The notes beneath the pieces were generated by a model. That model was not told the origin of the DNA, made no database searches, and was given only the letters and a program-made list of their open reading frames with translations. Source: Pseudomonas sp. GGS8 (GTDB lineage Bacteria > Pseudomonadota > Gammaproteobacteria > Pseudomonadales > Pseudomonadaceae). Taken from it: a DNA stretch of 64,000 nt. The translations under genes and the position numbers were made by a program. The DNA is taken from assembly GCF_024168645.1 (NCBI RefSeq), contig NZ_JALJWF010000001.1:5087501-5151500 (forward strand), written 5' to 3'. Of this stretch, positions 1 to 8,557 are shown in pieces (the stretch's first letter is position 1; the number at the start of each line of letters is the position of its first letter).

Positions 1-509
1 CCGTCCAGCCGCTTGATCTCGTTCATCACGTTGCGCGCCAGGTAATCGCTGAGCGCCACATCGTCGAGCTTGCCGTCGCTGGAGGTGAGGGTGATCAGCA
101 GCAGGAAACCGGCAGAGACTTTCTCCACCTGCAAACCCTGCTGGGTGACTGCCTGAGGCAGGCGCGACTCCACCACCTTGAGGCGGTTTTGCACATCGAC
201 CTGGGCCATTTCCGGATCGGTGCCTGGCTGGAACGTCGCGGTGATGGTGGCACTGCCGAGGCTGCTCTGGGATTCGAAGTACAGCAGATGGTCGGCGCCG
301 TTGAGTTCTCCCTCGATCAGGCTGACCACGCTTTCGTCCACGGTTTGCGCCGAAGCACCGGGGTAGGTGGCGTAGATTTCGACTTTCGGCGGCGCAACGT
401 TCGGGTACTGCGCCACCGGTAATTGCCCAATGGCCAACGCACCGGCCAGCAGGATGAACAAGGCAACCACCCAGGCGAATACCGGGCGGTCGATAAAGAA
501 CTGCGGCAT
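1..509 (-). CDS. RND efflux permease, N-terminal part (cut by window edge)
   Basis: This is the inner-membrane pump of a tripartite RND efflux system; pumps of this family use the proton gradient to export drugs, dyes or solvents. Only the first 169 codons are in the window. The protein starts MPQFFIDRPVFAWVVALF, the hallmark start of the HAE1 (AcrB/MexB) group, with the first membrane helix at about residues 9-28, followed by the conserved QYPNVAPP segment and the start of the periplasmic porter domain. The ATG lies 14 bases after the stop of the adaptor gene and is preceded by an AGGA ribosome site, so the two genes form an operon. Whether an outer-membrane factor follows cannot be seen. 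The substrate cannot be told. Confidence 0.93.
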   Translation of the reverse strand, partial: MPQFFIDRPVFAWVVALFILLAGALAIGQLPVAQYPNVAPPKVEIYATYPGASAQTVDESVVSLIEGELNGADHLLYFESQSSLGSATITATFQPGTDPEMAQVDVQNRLKVVESRLPQAVTQQGLQVEKVSAGFLLLITLTSSDGKLDDVALSDYLARNVMNEIKRLD

Positions 510-523
510 AAAAAGCGTCCTGC

Positions 524-1681
524 TTACTGACCAGAAACCTGGGCAAGTGGAAGAGGGGTGTTGTCGATCTGGACTTTTTCACCGGGGCGCGCGTGTTGCA
601 GGCCTTCCGTGACGATGCGGTCGCCGGGCTTGAGGCCGCCGGTGACGATCCAGCGATCGTTCTGCACCGCGCCCAACTCGACGGGTTGTTGGGCGACTCG
701 TTGTTCGGCGTCAAGCAACAGCACTTGTGCAATGCCGGCGCTGTCACGCTGGATGGCCCGTTGTGGCACGCTGATGCCTTGCTGATTGAACGCTTGCTCC
801 AGACGCACGCGAACGAAGCTGCCCGGCAGCAGGTCGAGGTCCGGGTTGGGGAACTCGCTGCGCAGAATGATCTGACCGGTGCCCGGGTCGACGCTGATGT
901 CAGTGAACAACAACTTGCCGGGCAACGGATAAAGGCTGCCGTCGTCCTGGATCAGCGTGGCTTTGGCCTGACCTTGGCCCACTTCCTTTAGCTGGCCAGA
1001 GCGGAAGGCCCGGCGCAGGTCGTTGAGCTCACGGGTCGACTGCGTCAGGTCAGCGTGGATCGGGTTCAACTGTTGAATCAGTGCCAGCGGCGTGGTTTCG
1101 TTCTGCCCCACCAGCGCGCCTTCAGTCACCAGCGCGCGACCGATGCGCCCGGAAATCGGCGCGGTGACGGTGGCATAACCCAGGTTCAGTTTCGCCCGCT
1201 CCACTGCGGCTTTGTTGGCGGCGACATCGGCGGCGGTCTGCCGCGCATTGGCGCGGGCGTTGTCGTAATCCTGTGCACTAATGGCATTACCTTCGATCAA
1301 CTGAGCGTAACGCTGCTCCTGTAGCCTGGCCTGGAACGCGTTGGCCTCGGCCTTGCGCAGCGCGGCTTCGGCGCTGTCCAGGTCGGCCTTGAACGGCGCC
1401 GGGTCGATACGGAACAGAACGTCGCCTTTTTTCACGTCGCTGCCTTCGCGAAAGACCCGCTGCAACACCACGCCGGCGACCCGAGCGCGCACTTCGGCAA
1501 TCCGTGGCGCGGCAATCCGCCCGCTCAGTTCGCTGCTGATCGACAGAGGGCGCGCTTCGATGGTTTCGATGCGCACCGTGGCCAGCGGTGCTTGTTCTTC
1601 GGCGGTCGAAGACTGGTCACAAGCACTCAGTGTCAACGCCAGGGCAATCAGGCTGAGTGTGGCAAGCAGGTTCTTTGACAT
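524..1681 (-). CDS. RND efflux periplasmic adaptor (membrane fusion protein)
   Basis: A 385-residue HlyD/AcrA-type adaptor that links the inner-membrane pump to the outer-membrane channel. The N-terminus is a lipoprotein signal with lipobox LSAC (Cys21 as the lipid anchor), as in MexA/AcrA. After it come a barrel-sandwich half (ARVAGVVLQRVFREGSDVKKGD), an alpha hairpin rich in Ala, Glu and Arg (about residues 95-165), the second lipoyl half (ATVTAPISGRIGRALV) and a beta-barrel domain. It is the first gene of the operon, transcribed away from the response regulator at 1990. The divergent layout suggests, but does not prove, control by that two-component system. The family is clear; which Mex-type pump it equals is not. 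Confidence 0.93.
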   Translation of the reverse strand: MSKNLLATLSLIALALTLSACDQSSTAEEQAPLATVRIETIEARPLSISSELSGRIAAPRIAEVRARVAGVVLQRVFREGSDVKKGDVLFRIDPAPFKADLDSAEAALRKAEANAFQARLQEQRYAQLIEGNAISAQDYDNARANARQTAADVAANKAAVERAKLNLGYATVTAPISGRIGRALVTEGALVGQNETTPLALIQQLNPIHADLTQSTRELNDLRRAFRSGQLKEVGQGQAKATLIQDDGSLYPLPGKLLFTDISVDPGTGQIILRSEFPNPDLDLLPGSFVRVRLEQAFNQQGISVPQRAIQRDSAGIAQVLLLDAEQRVAQQPVELGAVQNDRWIVTGGLKPGDRIVTEGLQHARPGEKVQIDNTPLPLAQVSGQ

Positions 1682-1989
1682 GGAAATACCCCAATAATGA
1701 CTGCCCGCATCCTACGGGGAGTCGACGAGAGTAGCGGTGAAGCTTTGTTGGTGCTGTGTGAAATTGTGTAAGGGTTTTGCTCGCGTATGCGTGAGGGCGT
1801 ATATCCTTCGCAGCTTGAAACTTTTTGCGCCGGTTATGCCGCCATCGCGGGCAAGTCGGATCGCCGCACCGCCGCTCCCACAGGGATTTGATACGGACAC
1901 AGATTTTGTGTACACCACCGACCACTGTGGGAGCGGGCTTGCCCGCGATAGCGGTCTACCCGTCGCCACAGCACTTTCTGGAAACACCC
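1682..1989. other. Divergent intergenic region with a REPIN
   Basis: This 308-base gap separates the efflux operon from the two-component genes and must carry both promoters. About 110 bases of it are an inverted pair of REP elements. I saw no clear -35/-10 pair or regulator box in the remainder. Confidence 0.6.
1841..1953. repeat. REPIN (REP pair), left copy interrupted
   Basis: The right arm at 1925-1950 is a full GTGGGAGCGGGCTTGCCCGCGA element. The left arm at 1843-1884 is its inverted copy but with about 15 extra bases between the GCGGGCAAG half and the GCTCCCACAG half, so it is a degenerate copy. Confidence 0.8.
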
Positions 1990-2691
1990 ATGCCCAACAT
2001 CCTCCTGGTCGAAGACGACACCGCGCTCTCCGAACTGATTTCCAGCTACCTGGAACGCAATGGCTACTCAGTCAGTGTGATCAGCCGCGGCGATCATGTA
2101 CGCGAACGAGCCCGGGTCAATCCGCCGGACCTGGTGATTCTCGATCTGATGCTGCCCGGGCTCGACGGCTTGCAGGTCTGCCGCTTGTTGCGGGCGGACT
2201 CGGCGACCTTGCCGATTCTGATGCTCACTGCCCGTGACGACAGCCACGATCAGGTGCTGGGCCTGGAAATGGGCGCCGACGACTACGTCACCAAACCCTG
2301 CGAGCCCCGTGTGCTGCTGGCCCGCGTCCGCACGCTGTTACGCCGCAGCAGCCTCAGCGAACCGTTGACCGCCAATGACCGCATTCTGATGGGCAACCTG
2401 TGCATCGACCTTTCCGAGCGCACCGTGACCTGGCGCGAGCAATTGGTGGAGTTGTCCAGCGGTGAATACAACCTGCTGGTGGTGCTGGCCCGGCATGCCG
2501 GCGAAGTGCTGAGCCGCGACCAGATTCTGCAACGCCTGCGGGGTATCGAGTTCAATGGCACCGATCGCTCGGTGGACGTGGCCATCTCCAAACTGCGGCG
2601 CAAGTTCGACGACCACGCCGGTGAGGCGCGCAAGATCAAGACTGTGTGGGGCAAGGGCTACCTGTTCAGTCGCTCCGAGTGGGAATGCTGA
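1990..2691 (+). CDS. RstA-like OmpR-family response regulator
   Basis: A 233-residue DNA-binding response regulator. The receiver domain (about 1-120) has the acidic pair ED at 8-9, the phospho-acceptor Asp52 in LVILDLMLPGLDG and the conserved Lys in DDYVTKP. The C-terminal winged-helix domain (about 130-230) ends with SVDVAISKLRRKF and IKTVWGKGYLF, very close to E. coli RstA. The start is the ATG at 1990; the frame is open further upstream, but that part lies in the REPIN. The histidine kinase gene begins three bases after the stop, so the two are an operon. RstA in enterics acts below PhoPQ; the targets here are unknown, although the divergent efflux operon is an obvious candidate. Confidence 0.92.
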   Translation: MPNILLVEDDTALSELISSYLERNGYSVSVISRGDHVRERARVNPPDLVILDLMLPGLDGLQVCRLLRADSATLPILMLTARDDSHDQVLGLEMGADDYVTKPCEPRVLLARVRTLLRRSSLSEPLTANDRILMGNLCIDLSERTVTWREQLVELSSGEYNLLVVLARHAGEVLSRDQILQRLRGIEFNGTDRSVDVAISKLRRKFDDHAGEARKIKTVWGKGYLFSRSEWEC

Positions 2692-2694
2692 ACC

Positions 2695-3996
2695 ATGTTC
2701 AGAATCCTGTTTCGTCTGTATCTGGTGACCATCGTCTCGTTCAGCGCGGCGATCTACCTGGTGCCGGACCTGGTGATCAAAGCCTTCCACGAGCGTTTTG
2801 TGACCTACAACCTCGATTATTCCCGAGGCTTGCAAACGCTGATCGTCAAACAGTTTCGCGGCGTCCCTGTCGAGCAGTGGCCCGCACTGGCGGCGGAAAT
2901 GGACAAGGAGTTCCAGCCGCTGGACATCATTCTGACTCGCAACGACGATGCCGAATTTACCCCGGATGAACGCAAGCGCTTGCAGCGCGGGGAAAACGTC
3001 GTGCGCATCGGCGACTGGGGCTGGCGCACCCTGGCGGTGACACCGTTGAACGAGCAAATGGTGGTGGAAATGGTCGTACCGCCGGACCCGACAGACGTCA
3101 GTTGGTTGTACTGGAGCATCAACGTGCTGATCGGCGCGACCATGCTGGCTTGCCTGTTACTGTGGCTGCGCCCGCACTGGCGCGACCTTGAGCGCCTCAA
3201 GGGCACCGCCGAACGCTTCGGCAAGGGCCACCTGAGCGAGCGCACGCAGATTTCCCGCAGCTCCAACATCGGCAGCCTGGCCAACGTATTCGACACCATG
3301 GCTGGCGACATCGAAAACCTGCTCAACCAGCAGCGCGACTTGCTCAACGCCGTGTCCCACGAGCTACGCACGCCGTTGACGCGACTGGATTTCGGCCTGG
3401 CCCTGGCGCTGTCCGACGACTTGCCAGCCACCAGTCGCGAGCGTCTGCAAGGCCTGGTCGCGCACATTCGTGAACTGGATGAGCTGGTGCTGGAATTGCT
3501 GTCCTACAGCCGTCTGCAAAACCCGGCGCGGCTGCCGGATCAGGTCGAGGTGTCGCTGGATGAATTCATCGACAGTATTTTGGGCAGCGTCGATGAAGAA
3601 CTCGACTCGCCGGAAATCGTTATCGATGTGCTGCTGCATGGCCAGCTCGAACGTTTCTCGCTGGACCCGCGATTGACCGCCCGGGCGATCCAGAACCTGC
3701 TGCGCAACGCCATGCGCTATTGCGAAAAGCGGATTCAGATCGGTGTGCAGGTGTGCGCCAAAGGCTGTGAGATCTGGGTGGATGACGATGGCATCGGCAT
3801 TCCGGAGGAAGAGCGGGAGCGGATATTTGAACCGTTTTATCGGCTGGATCGCAGTCGGGATCGCGCCACGGGTGGGTTTGGCCTGGGACTGGCAATCAGC
3901 CGTCGAGCGCTGGAAGCGCAGGACGGCACGTTGACCGCGCAAGCATCACCGCTGGGTGGGGCGCGGTTCAGGCTTTGGTTGCCGACACCCGTCTGA
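2695..3996 (+). CDS. RstB-like sensor histidine kinase
   Basis: A 433-residue inner-membrane histidine kinase. It has an N-terminal helix (about 7-27), a periplasmic sensor of roughly 110 residues, a second helix near 140-160 ending in WLRPHWRDLERL, and a HAMP region with GKGHLSERTQI. The phospho-acceptor is His222 in SHELRTPLTRL, followed by N, G1 (DDDGIGIP) and G2 (GFGLGLAIS) boxes. The WLRPHW and FGKGHLSER stretches closely resemble E. coli RstB, and the partner upstream resembles RstA. The sensor domain gives no ligand away. The stop is followed by a 54-base gap to the convergent pncA gene. Confidence 0.92.
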   Translation: MFRILFRLYLVTIVSFSAAIYLVPDLVIKAFHERFVTYNLDYSRGLQTLIVKQFRGVPVEQWPALAAEMDKEFQPLDIILTRNDDAEFTPDERKRLQRGENVVRIGDWGWRTLAVTPLNEQMVVEMVVPPDPTDVSWLYWSINVLIGATMLACLLLWLRPHWRDLERLKGTAERFGKGHLSERTQISRSSNIGSLANVFDTMAGDIENLLNQQRDLLNAVSHELRTPLTRLDFGLALALSDDLPATSRERLQGLVAHIRELDELVLELLSYSRLQNPARLPDQVEVSLDEFIDSILGSVDEELDSPEIVIDVLLHGQLERFSLDPRLTARAIQNLLRNAMRYCEKRIQIGVQVCAKGCEIWVDDDGIGIPEEERERIFEPFYRLDRSRDRATGGFGLGLAISRRALEAQDGTLTAQASPLGGARFRLWLPTPV

Positions 3997-4050
3997 ATCT
4001 TGCAACATCCCCTCGCCACAGGTCATTACCCGTCACAGGTGTTTGAGCGC

Positions 4051-4680
4051 TCAGCCGAGTAATTCGGTTGAAGGAATCAACCCGACCCCAGCCACCCGCA
4101 TCCGCTCAATCGCTGCCGCCAGCGAACCTTCCAGATCAATCGCCCGACAAGCATCCATCACCACAAACGCATTGAACCCCGCCGCCCGCGCATCCAGCGC
4201 AGAGAACATCACGCAGAAATCCAGTGCCAGCCCAACCATGTAAACCGTGTCGATGCCGCGTTCTTTCAGATACCCGGCCAAACCGGTGGTGGTGGTTCGA
4301 TCCGCCTCCAGAAACGCCGAATAACTGTCGATGTCCGGGTTGCAGCCCTTGCGGATGATCAGTTGGGCGTGGGGCAGGTCCAGCTCCGGGTGGAACTCGG
4401 CGCCGGATGTGGCCCGTACGCAATGTTCCGGCCACAGCGTCTGTTCACCGTAAGGCAGCTGAATCACGTCGTAAGGCTTGCGTCCGGGGTGGCTGGAGGC
4501 GAATGAAGCGTGGCCGGGCGGATGCCAATCCTGAGCAATGATGACCTGTTTGAACTGGCGACTCAGGCGATTGATCAGGGGCACAATCAGATCACCCTCC
4601 GGTACCGGCAATTGACCACCGGGAATGAAGTCGTTCTGTACATCGATGACCAGTAAGGCAGCGCGTGAAGAAATTGGCAT
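4051..4680 (-). CDS. pncA: Nicotinamidase
   Basis: A 209-residue cytoplasmic cysteine hydrolase that turns nicotinamide into nicotinate and ammonia for NAD salvage. The catalytic triad is visible: Asp in LLVIDVQNDF, Lys in IIRKGCNPD and Cys in ALDFCVMFSALDA. The metal-binding DWHPPGH segment is present too. The start is the ATG at 4680 because an excellent AAGGAGGAA ribosome site sits just upstream; the same frame stays open for 83 more codons but without a comparable site. The length matches E. coli PncA (about 213). It is a stand-alone gene, convergent with the kinase gene. Confidence 0.93.
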   Translation of the reverse strand: MPISSRAALLVIDVQNDFIPGGQLPVPEGDLIVPLINRLSRQFKQVIIAQDWHPPGHASFASSHPGRKPYDVIQLPYGEQTLWPEHCVRATSGAEFHPELDLPHAQLIIRKGCNPDIDSYSAFLEADRTTTTGLAGYLKERGIDTVYMVGLALDFCVMFSALDARAAGFNAFVVMDACRAIDLEGSLAAAIERMRVAGVGLIPSTELLG

Positions 4681-4978
4681 GGGGTAGGTTCCTCCTTGGA
4701 AAGTCGGGTACAAGCATAGTGACAAGTTCGCTGGAGTGCTAAGCCGGCTTCTCAATAACTTCGCCGGGCCCTCCAGTGCTGCCGCCGGGATATGCCCGAT
4801 CAGCATCAAGGCGTGTTCCATGCTCGCCCAATAGACAACGGTCATGGACCTCATGGGCGATGGACGGTGAACACCGCAGTGTGAACAATTATTCATTTTT
4901 TTCTGACAATCATTGCAAGGAAAGCGCAAATCGAGGCGCTATCCTCGACAGCGTTCGTTGTCCATTTGGAGAACTGCC

Positions 4979-5752
4979 ATGAAAGATCAGGTCCATCCCT
5001 CTGCGGCCGCAGGGTATAAAACCGGTGCCGACACCTATGTCCGTGGTCGTCCGGATTATCCACCCCAAGTGGCTGACTGGCTTACGGTTACCCTTGAGTT
5101 GAACGCCGATAGAACCGTGCTCGACCTAGGCGCCGGCACCGGCAAGTTCACCGGGCAGTTGGTGGCGACCGGGGCGCAGGTGATTGCGGTGGAACCTGTA
5201 CCGCAGATGCTGGAGAAACTGTGCGAAGCCTTTCCTGAGGTACTGGCAGCGAGCGGCACCGCCACCGACCTCCCGCTGCCGGATGCGTCGGTGGACGTGG
5301 TGGTCTGTGCTCAGGCCTTTCACTGGTTTGCCAGCACCGAGGCGTTGACCGAGATTGCCCGGGTGCTCAAGCCCGGCGGCAAGCTGGGGCTGGTGTGGAA
5401 CCTGCGCGACGCCAAGGTCAGCTGGATGCCAAAACTGGATGCGATCGTCAACGCGCTGGAAGGCGACACACCGCGTTATTACACCGGCGCGTGGCGCGAA
5501 GCCTTTCCACATCAGGCATTCGGGCCGTTGCAGGTGCAGTATTTCAGTCATGGTCATACGGGGTCGCTGGAGGATGTAATTTTCAATCGGGTGCGCTCCA
5601 TCAGTTATATCGCTGCGTTGCCGGTGGCGGAGCGGGCGAAGGTTGATGCACAACTGCGGGCATTGATTGCCGGGGAACCGGCGCTGAGGGGGCGGGATGT
5701 GGTGACCGTGCCTTATGAAACCGTAGCGTTTGTGGCAGTGAAGGGCCGTTAG
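4979..5752 (+). CDS. Class I SAM-dependent methyltransferase
   Basis: A 257-residue soluble methyltransferase of the Methyltransf_11/25 type. Motif I is VLDLGAGTGKFTGQL, followed by the acidic VIAVEPVPQML, then ATDLPLPDASVD and the AQAFHWF segment typical of the family. It begins with ATG at 4979, 9 bases after a TTGGAGAA ribosome site. The C-terminal region (VIFNRVRSISYIAAL) resembles proteins loosely related to trans-aconitate and ubiquinone/menaquinone methyltransferases, but the substrate cannot be named. It stands alone between pncA and the dienoyl-CoA isomerase gene; the 298 bases upstream contain no other gene that I could support. Confidence 0.85.
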   Translation: MKDQVHPSAAAGYKTGADTYVRGRPDYPPQVADWLTVTLELNADRTVLDLGAGTGKFTGQLVATGAQVIAVEPVPQMLEKLCEAFPEVLAASGTATDLPLPDASVDVVVCAQAFHWFASTEALTEIARVLKPGGKLGLVWNLRDAKVSWMPKLDAIVNALEGDTPRYYTGAWREAFPHQAFGPLQVQYFSHGHTGSLEDVIFNRVRSISYIAALPVAERAKVDAQLRALIAGEPALRGRDVVTVPYETVAFVAVKGR

Positions 5753-5765
5753 ATCGGCGGTGCGG

Positions 5766-5846
5766 CCTTCGCGACTAAGCCCACACACAGGGAATTTGTG
5801 AGCGCCAAAGACCCCCTGTGGGAGCAGGCTTGCTCGCGAAAGGGCC
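5766..5846. repeat. Degenerate REP pair
   Basis: The right copy CTGTGGGAGCAGGCTTGCTCGCGAA is well kept. The left inverted copy (TTCGCGACTAAGCCCACACACAGG) has decayed. The pair lies between the methyltransferase gene and the dienoyl-CoA isomerase gene. Confidence 0.65.
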
Positions 5847-5968
5847 GGTCCAGACGCTAAAAAAACCTGAAGCCAGTCCCGCATTTGGCCGAACCGCTGC
5901 CTTACTGCCGGCACGGATGCCTTGTTATAGTTCGGGCTTCATTTTCTGCCCGGTAAAGGATCACTGCC

Positions 5969-6781
5969 ATGTCTCAATACACCGCCTTCAGCGTCGAACT
6001 GGCCGATAACATCGCCCATGTGCAGATCAACCGCCCGGAAAAAATCAACTCGATGAACGCCGCGTTCTGGAGCGAGATCATCGAAATTTTCCAGTGGATC
6101 GACGATACCGATGAAGTGCGGGTGGTGGTGCTCAGTGGTGCCGGCAAGCATTTTTCTTCCGGCATCGACCTGATGATGCTCGCCGGTGTGGCCAATGAGT
6201 TGGGCAAGGACGTCGGCCGCAATGCGCGTCTGCTGCGGCGCAAGATCCTGGCGCTGCAAGCGTCGTTCAACGCCGTCGACAACTGCCGCAAACCGGTGCT
6301 GGCGGCGGTTCAGGGTTATTGCCTGGGCGGCGCCATCGATCTGATTTCCGCCTGCGACATGCGTTACGCGGCCCAGGACGCGCAATTTTCCATCAAGGAA
6401 ATCGATATCGGCATGGCGGCCGATGTTGGCACCTTGCAACGCTTGCCGCGGATCATCGGTGACGGCATGCTGCGTGAACTGGCTTACACTGGTCGCACCT
6501 TTGGCGCCGAAGAAGCGCGTAACATTGGCCTGGTCAATCGCGTCTACAGCGACACCGCCAGCCTGCTTGAAGGTGTGATGGGGATTGCCCGTGAGATCGC
6601 CAGCAAGTCGCCGATTGCCATCACCGGCACCAAAGAGATGATCAGCTACATGCGCGACCATCGCATCGACGACGGCCTCGAATACGTCGCCACCTGGAAC
6701 GCCGCCATGCTGCAATCCACTGATTTGCGCGTGGCCATGGCTGCCCATATGAGCAAACAGAAACCCGAATTTCTGGATTGA
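5969..6781 (+). CDS. Delta(3,5)-Delta(2,4)-dienoyl-CoA isomerase (crotonase family)
   Basis: A 270-residue crotonase-fold enzyme. The oxyanion-hole segments are HFSSGIDLMML and GYCLGGAIDLISACDMRY. The active-site stretch SIKEIDIGMAADVGTLQRLP carries the Glu and Asp typical of mammalian ECH1, which shifts the double bonds of 3,5-dienoyl-CoA to 2,4-dienoyl-CoA during breakdown of fatty acids with odd-numbered double bonds. An ordinary enoyl-CoA hydratase would have Glu at both sites and lack this AADVGTLQRLP block, so the isomerase call is preferred. The ATG follows an AAAGGA ribosome site. nudC starts six bases after its stop, so the two may be co-transcribed. Confidence 0.88.
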   Translation: MSQYTAFSVELADNIAHVQINRPEKINSMNAAFWSEIIEIFQWIDDTDEVRVVVLSGAGKHFSSGIDLMMLAGVANELGKDVGRNARLLRRKILALQASFNAVDNCRKPVLAAVQGYCLGGAIDLISACDMRYAAQDAQFSIKEIDIGMAADVGTLQRLPRIIGDGMLRELAYTGRTFGAEEARNIGLVNRVYSDTASLLEGVMGIAREIASKSPIAITGTKEMISYMRDHRIDDGLEYVATWNAAMLQSTDLRVAMAAHMSKQKPEFLD

Positions 6782-6787
6782 TTAAAA

Positions 6788-7618
6788 ATGACTTCACGCT
6801 GGACCACTGCAGTACTGGACACCGATCAACCCGGCGGCTGGGCCGTGGCGCGCAGCCCCGAAGGTTTTTTGTTCGATGACAATGGCGCGCTGTTTCCACG
6901 GGAATGGCTCAAACGTCAGGACTTGTCGATTCTCGCCGAGCACGGCATCGGTCACCTGGATGGCGAACCGGTCTACCTGCTGGAGCTGCGCAGTCACAGC
7001 GAAGTGCCCGGCTGCAATTGGAAAGGCCTGCGGGCGTTCATGCTCGACGGCGACCACACCGTCTACAAGGTTCTGGGTTATGCCGCGCAAATCGGCACCT
7101 GGGCCCGTGAACATCGTTTCTGCGGCAACTGTGGGCAGGCGATGATCCAGGTGCCGCGTGAGCGGGCGATGTACTGCGAACCCTGTGATTTACGCCACTA
7201 TCCGCGTATTTCGCCGAGCATGATTGTGCTGGTGACCCGTGGCGACGAGGTTTTGCTGGCCCGGTCGCCGCGCTTCGTCACCGGGGTCTACAGTACGTTG
7301 GCCGGGTTTGCCGAGCCGGGTGAGTCAGCCGAAGATTGCCTGATTCGCGAGGTCCGCGAAGAGGTGCAGATCGAGGTCAGGAACATCCAGTACATGGGCA
7401 GTCAGTGCTGGCCGTTCCCGCATTCGATGATGCTCGGTTTTCACGCCGAGTACGCTGGGGGCGAGATTGTCTGTCAGGAAGACGAGATCGAAGACGCCCA
7501 GTGGTTCAATGTGCACGAGCTGCCGCCGTTGCCGGCGTCTCGCTCGATTGCCCGTTACCTGATCGACGTTTATGTGGCGCGGCGCTTAGGCCACGCTGAA
7601 CCAGTGCTGCCAGGCTAG
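6788..7618 (+). CDS. nudC: NADH pyrophosphatase / NAD-cap hydrolase NudC
   Basis: A 276-residue Nudix hydrolase that splits NADH into NMNH and AMP and, in E. coli, removes NAD caps from RNA. The zinc-binding knuckles CGNCG and CEPC lie near residues 115-135. The Nudix box is [12 protein letters not shown] then [11 protein letters not shown]. The NudC-specific SQPWPFPxS motif appears as SQCWPFPHS, so the second Pro-like position is Cys here. The length is slightly above the E. coli protein (257). It starts six bases after the dienoyl-CoA isomerase gene, and its last 33 bases overlap the convergent exporter gene. Confidence 0.93.
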   Translation: MTSRWTTAVLDTDQPGGWAVARSPEGFLFDDNGALFPREWLKRQDLSILAEHGIGHLDGEPVYLLELRSHSEVPGCNWKGLRAFMLDGDHTVYKVLGYAAQIGTWAREHRFCGNCGQAMIQVPRERAMYCEPCDLRHYPRISPSMIVLVTRGDEVLLARSPRFVTGVYSTLAGFAEPGESAEDCLIREVREEVQIEVRNIQYMGSQCWPFPHSMMLGFHAEYAGGEIVCQEDEIEDAQWFNVHELPPLPASRSIARYLIDVYVARRLGHAEPVLPG

Positions 7619-8365
7619 GCGCACGGTCAGGCCGAGCACCACAGTGATGAACACCGGGCGAATGAATTTCGCACCGCCGCTGATGGCGGTGCGTGCACCG
7701 AAGAAGGCGCCGACCATCACCGACAGGCCCATGCTCAGGCCGATGATCCAGTCTACTTGCCCGGAAAAGATGAATACCGACAGCGCCGCGATGTTGCTGA
7801 CGAAGTTCATGCTGCGCGCCACGCCGCTGGCCTTGACCAGGTCGATGGGGTAGAGCAGCAGGCTGCTGACGGTCCAGAACGCGCCCGTTCCCGGGCCGGC
7901 CACGCCGTCGTAGAAGCCGAGGCTGAAGCCTTGGCTCGATTGCCACTTTTTCCTGATCGGTGCATCGCTGTCCAGCGGCGCCTTTGGCGTGCCGCCGAAC
8001 AACAGGTACAGGCCGCAGGCGAAAACGATCACCGGCAGCATCTTGTTCAGCCATTCTGCCGGCAAGTAATGAGCGACCACTGCGCCGGTGAGTGCGCCGA
8101 CCAGCGTGCCGACGATGGCGTGCACCCATTGCCGAGGATGGAACAGCTTGCGCCGGTAGAAGGTGAAGCTGGCGGTGGCCGAGCCGAAGGTCGAACTGAG
8201 TTTGTTGGTGCCCAACACCAGATGCGGCGGCAGGCCAGCGGTCAACAGCGCCGGGGTAGTCAACAGACCGCCACCACCTGCGATGGCGTCGATGAAACCG
8301 GCAATGAACGCGACAAGGGCCAGAACGGCCAGGGTAGTGAGGTCAACGCTGAGTTCGAAAGGCAT
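7586..8365 (-). CDS. TSUP family membrane exporter (TauE/SafE, YfcA-like)
   Basis: A 259-residue, very hydrophobic protein with about eight membrane helices in two similar halves. Each half begins with the signature of the family ([19 protein letters not shown] in the first, [16 protein letters not shown] in the second). Members export sulfite, sulfoacetate or other small organic anions; E. coli YfcA is the closest type. The neighbouring sulfur-scavenging genes make a sulfur oxyanion plausible, but that is only proximity. The 3' end overlaps nudC by 33 bases tail to tail. Confidence 0.85.
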   Translation of the reverse strand: MPFELSVDLTTLAVLALVAFIAGFIDAIAGGGGLLTTPALLTAGLPPHLVLGTNKLSSTFGSATASFTFYRRKLFHPRQWVHAIVGTLVGALTGAVVAHYLPAEWLNKMLPVIVFACGLYLLFGGTPKAPLDSDAPIRKKWQSSQGFSLGFYDGVAGPGTGAFWTVSSLLLYPIDLVKASGVARSMNFVSNIAALSVFIFSGQVDWIIGLSMGLSVMVGAFFGARTAISGGAKFIRPVFITVVLGLTVRLAWQHWFSVA

Positions 8366-8446
8366 GGAGGGGGCTTATTCGGCTGGGTGCAGAAAGGGCT
8401 GCACGAAAGGCCGGTATGTTACCCATAAAGTTATCCTGTTACAGCC

Positions 8447-8556
8447 GATCGTTCCCACGCTCTGCGTGGGAATGCCGCCATGGGCGCTCCGCGTCCGCTT
8501 TGGATGTAACGCGGAGCGTCACGGGATGCATTCCCACGCAGAGCGTGGGAACGATC
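8447..8556. repeat. REPIN of the CGTTCCCACGCTCTGCGTGGGAA type
   Basis: Two palindromic arms face each other: GATCGTTCCCACGCTCTGCG near 8448 and its exact reverse complement ending at 8556, with a spacer that itself holds a GGAGCGTC dyad. The same family occurs at 12530-12639. It sits between the exporter gene and the 3' end of the flavin oxidoreductase gene. Confidence 0.88.
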
Positions 8557-8557
8557 A

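Noticed and set aside
4681..4929. N-terminal extension of PncA
   Set aside because: The frame is open, but the strong AAGGAGGAA site and the usual PncA length support ATG 4680.
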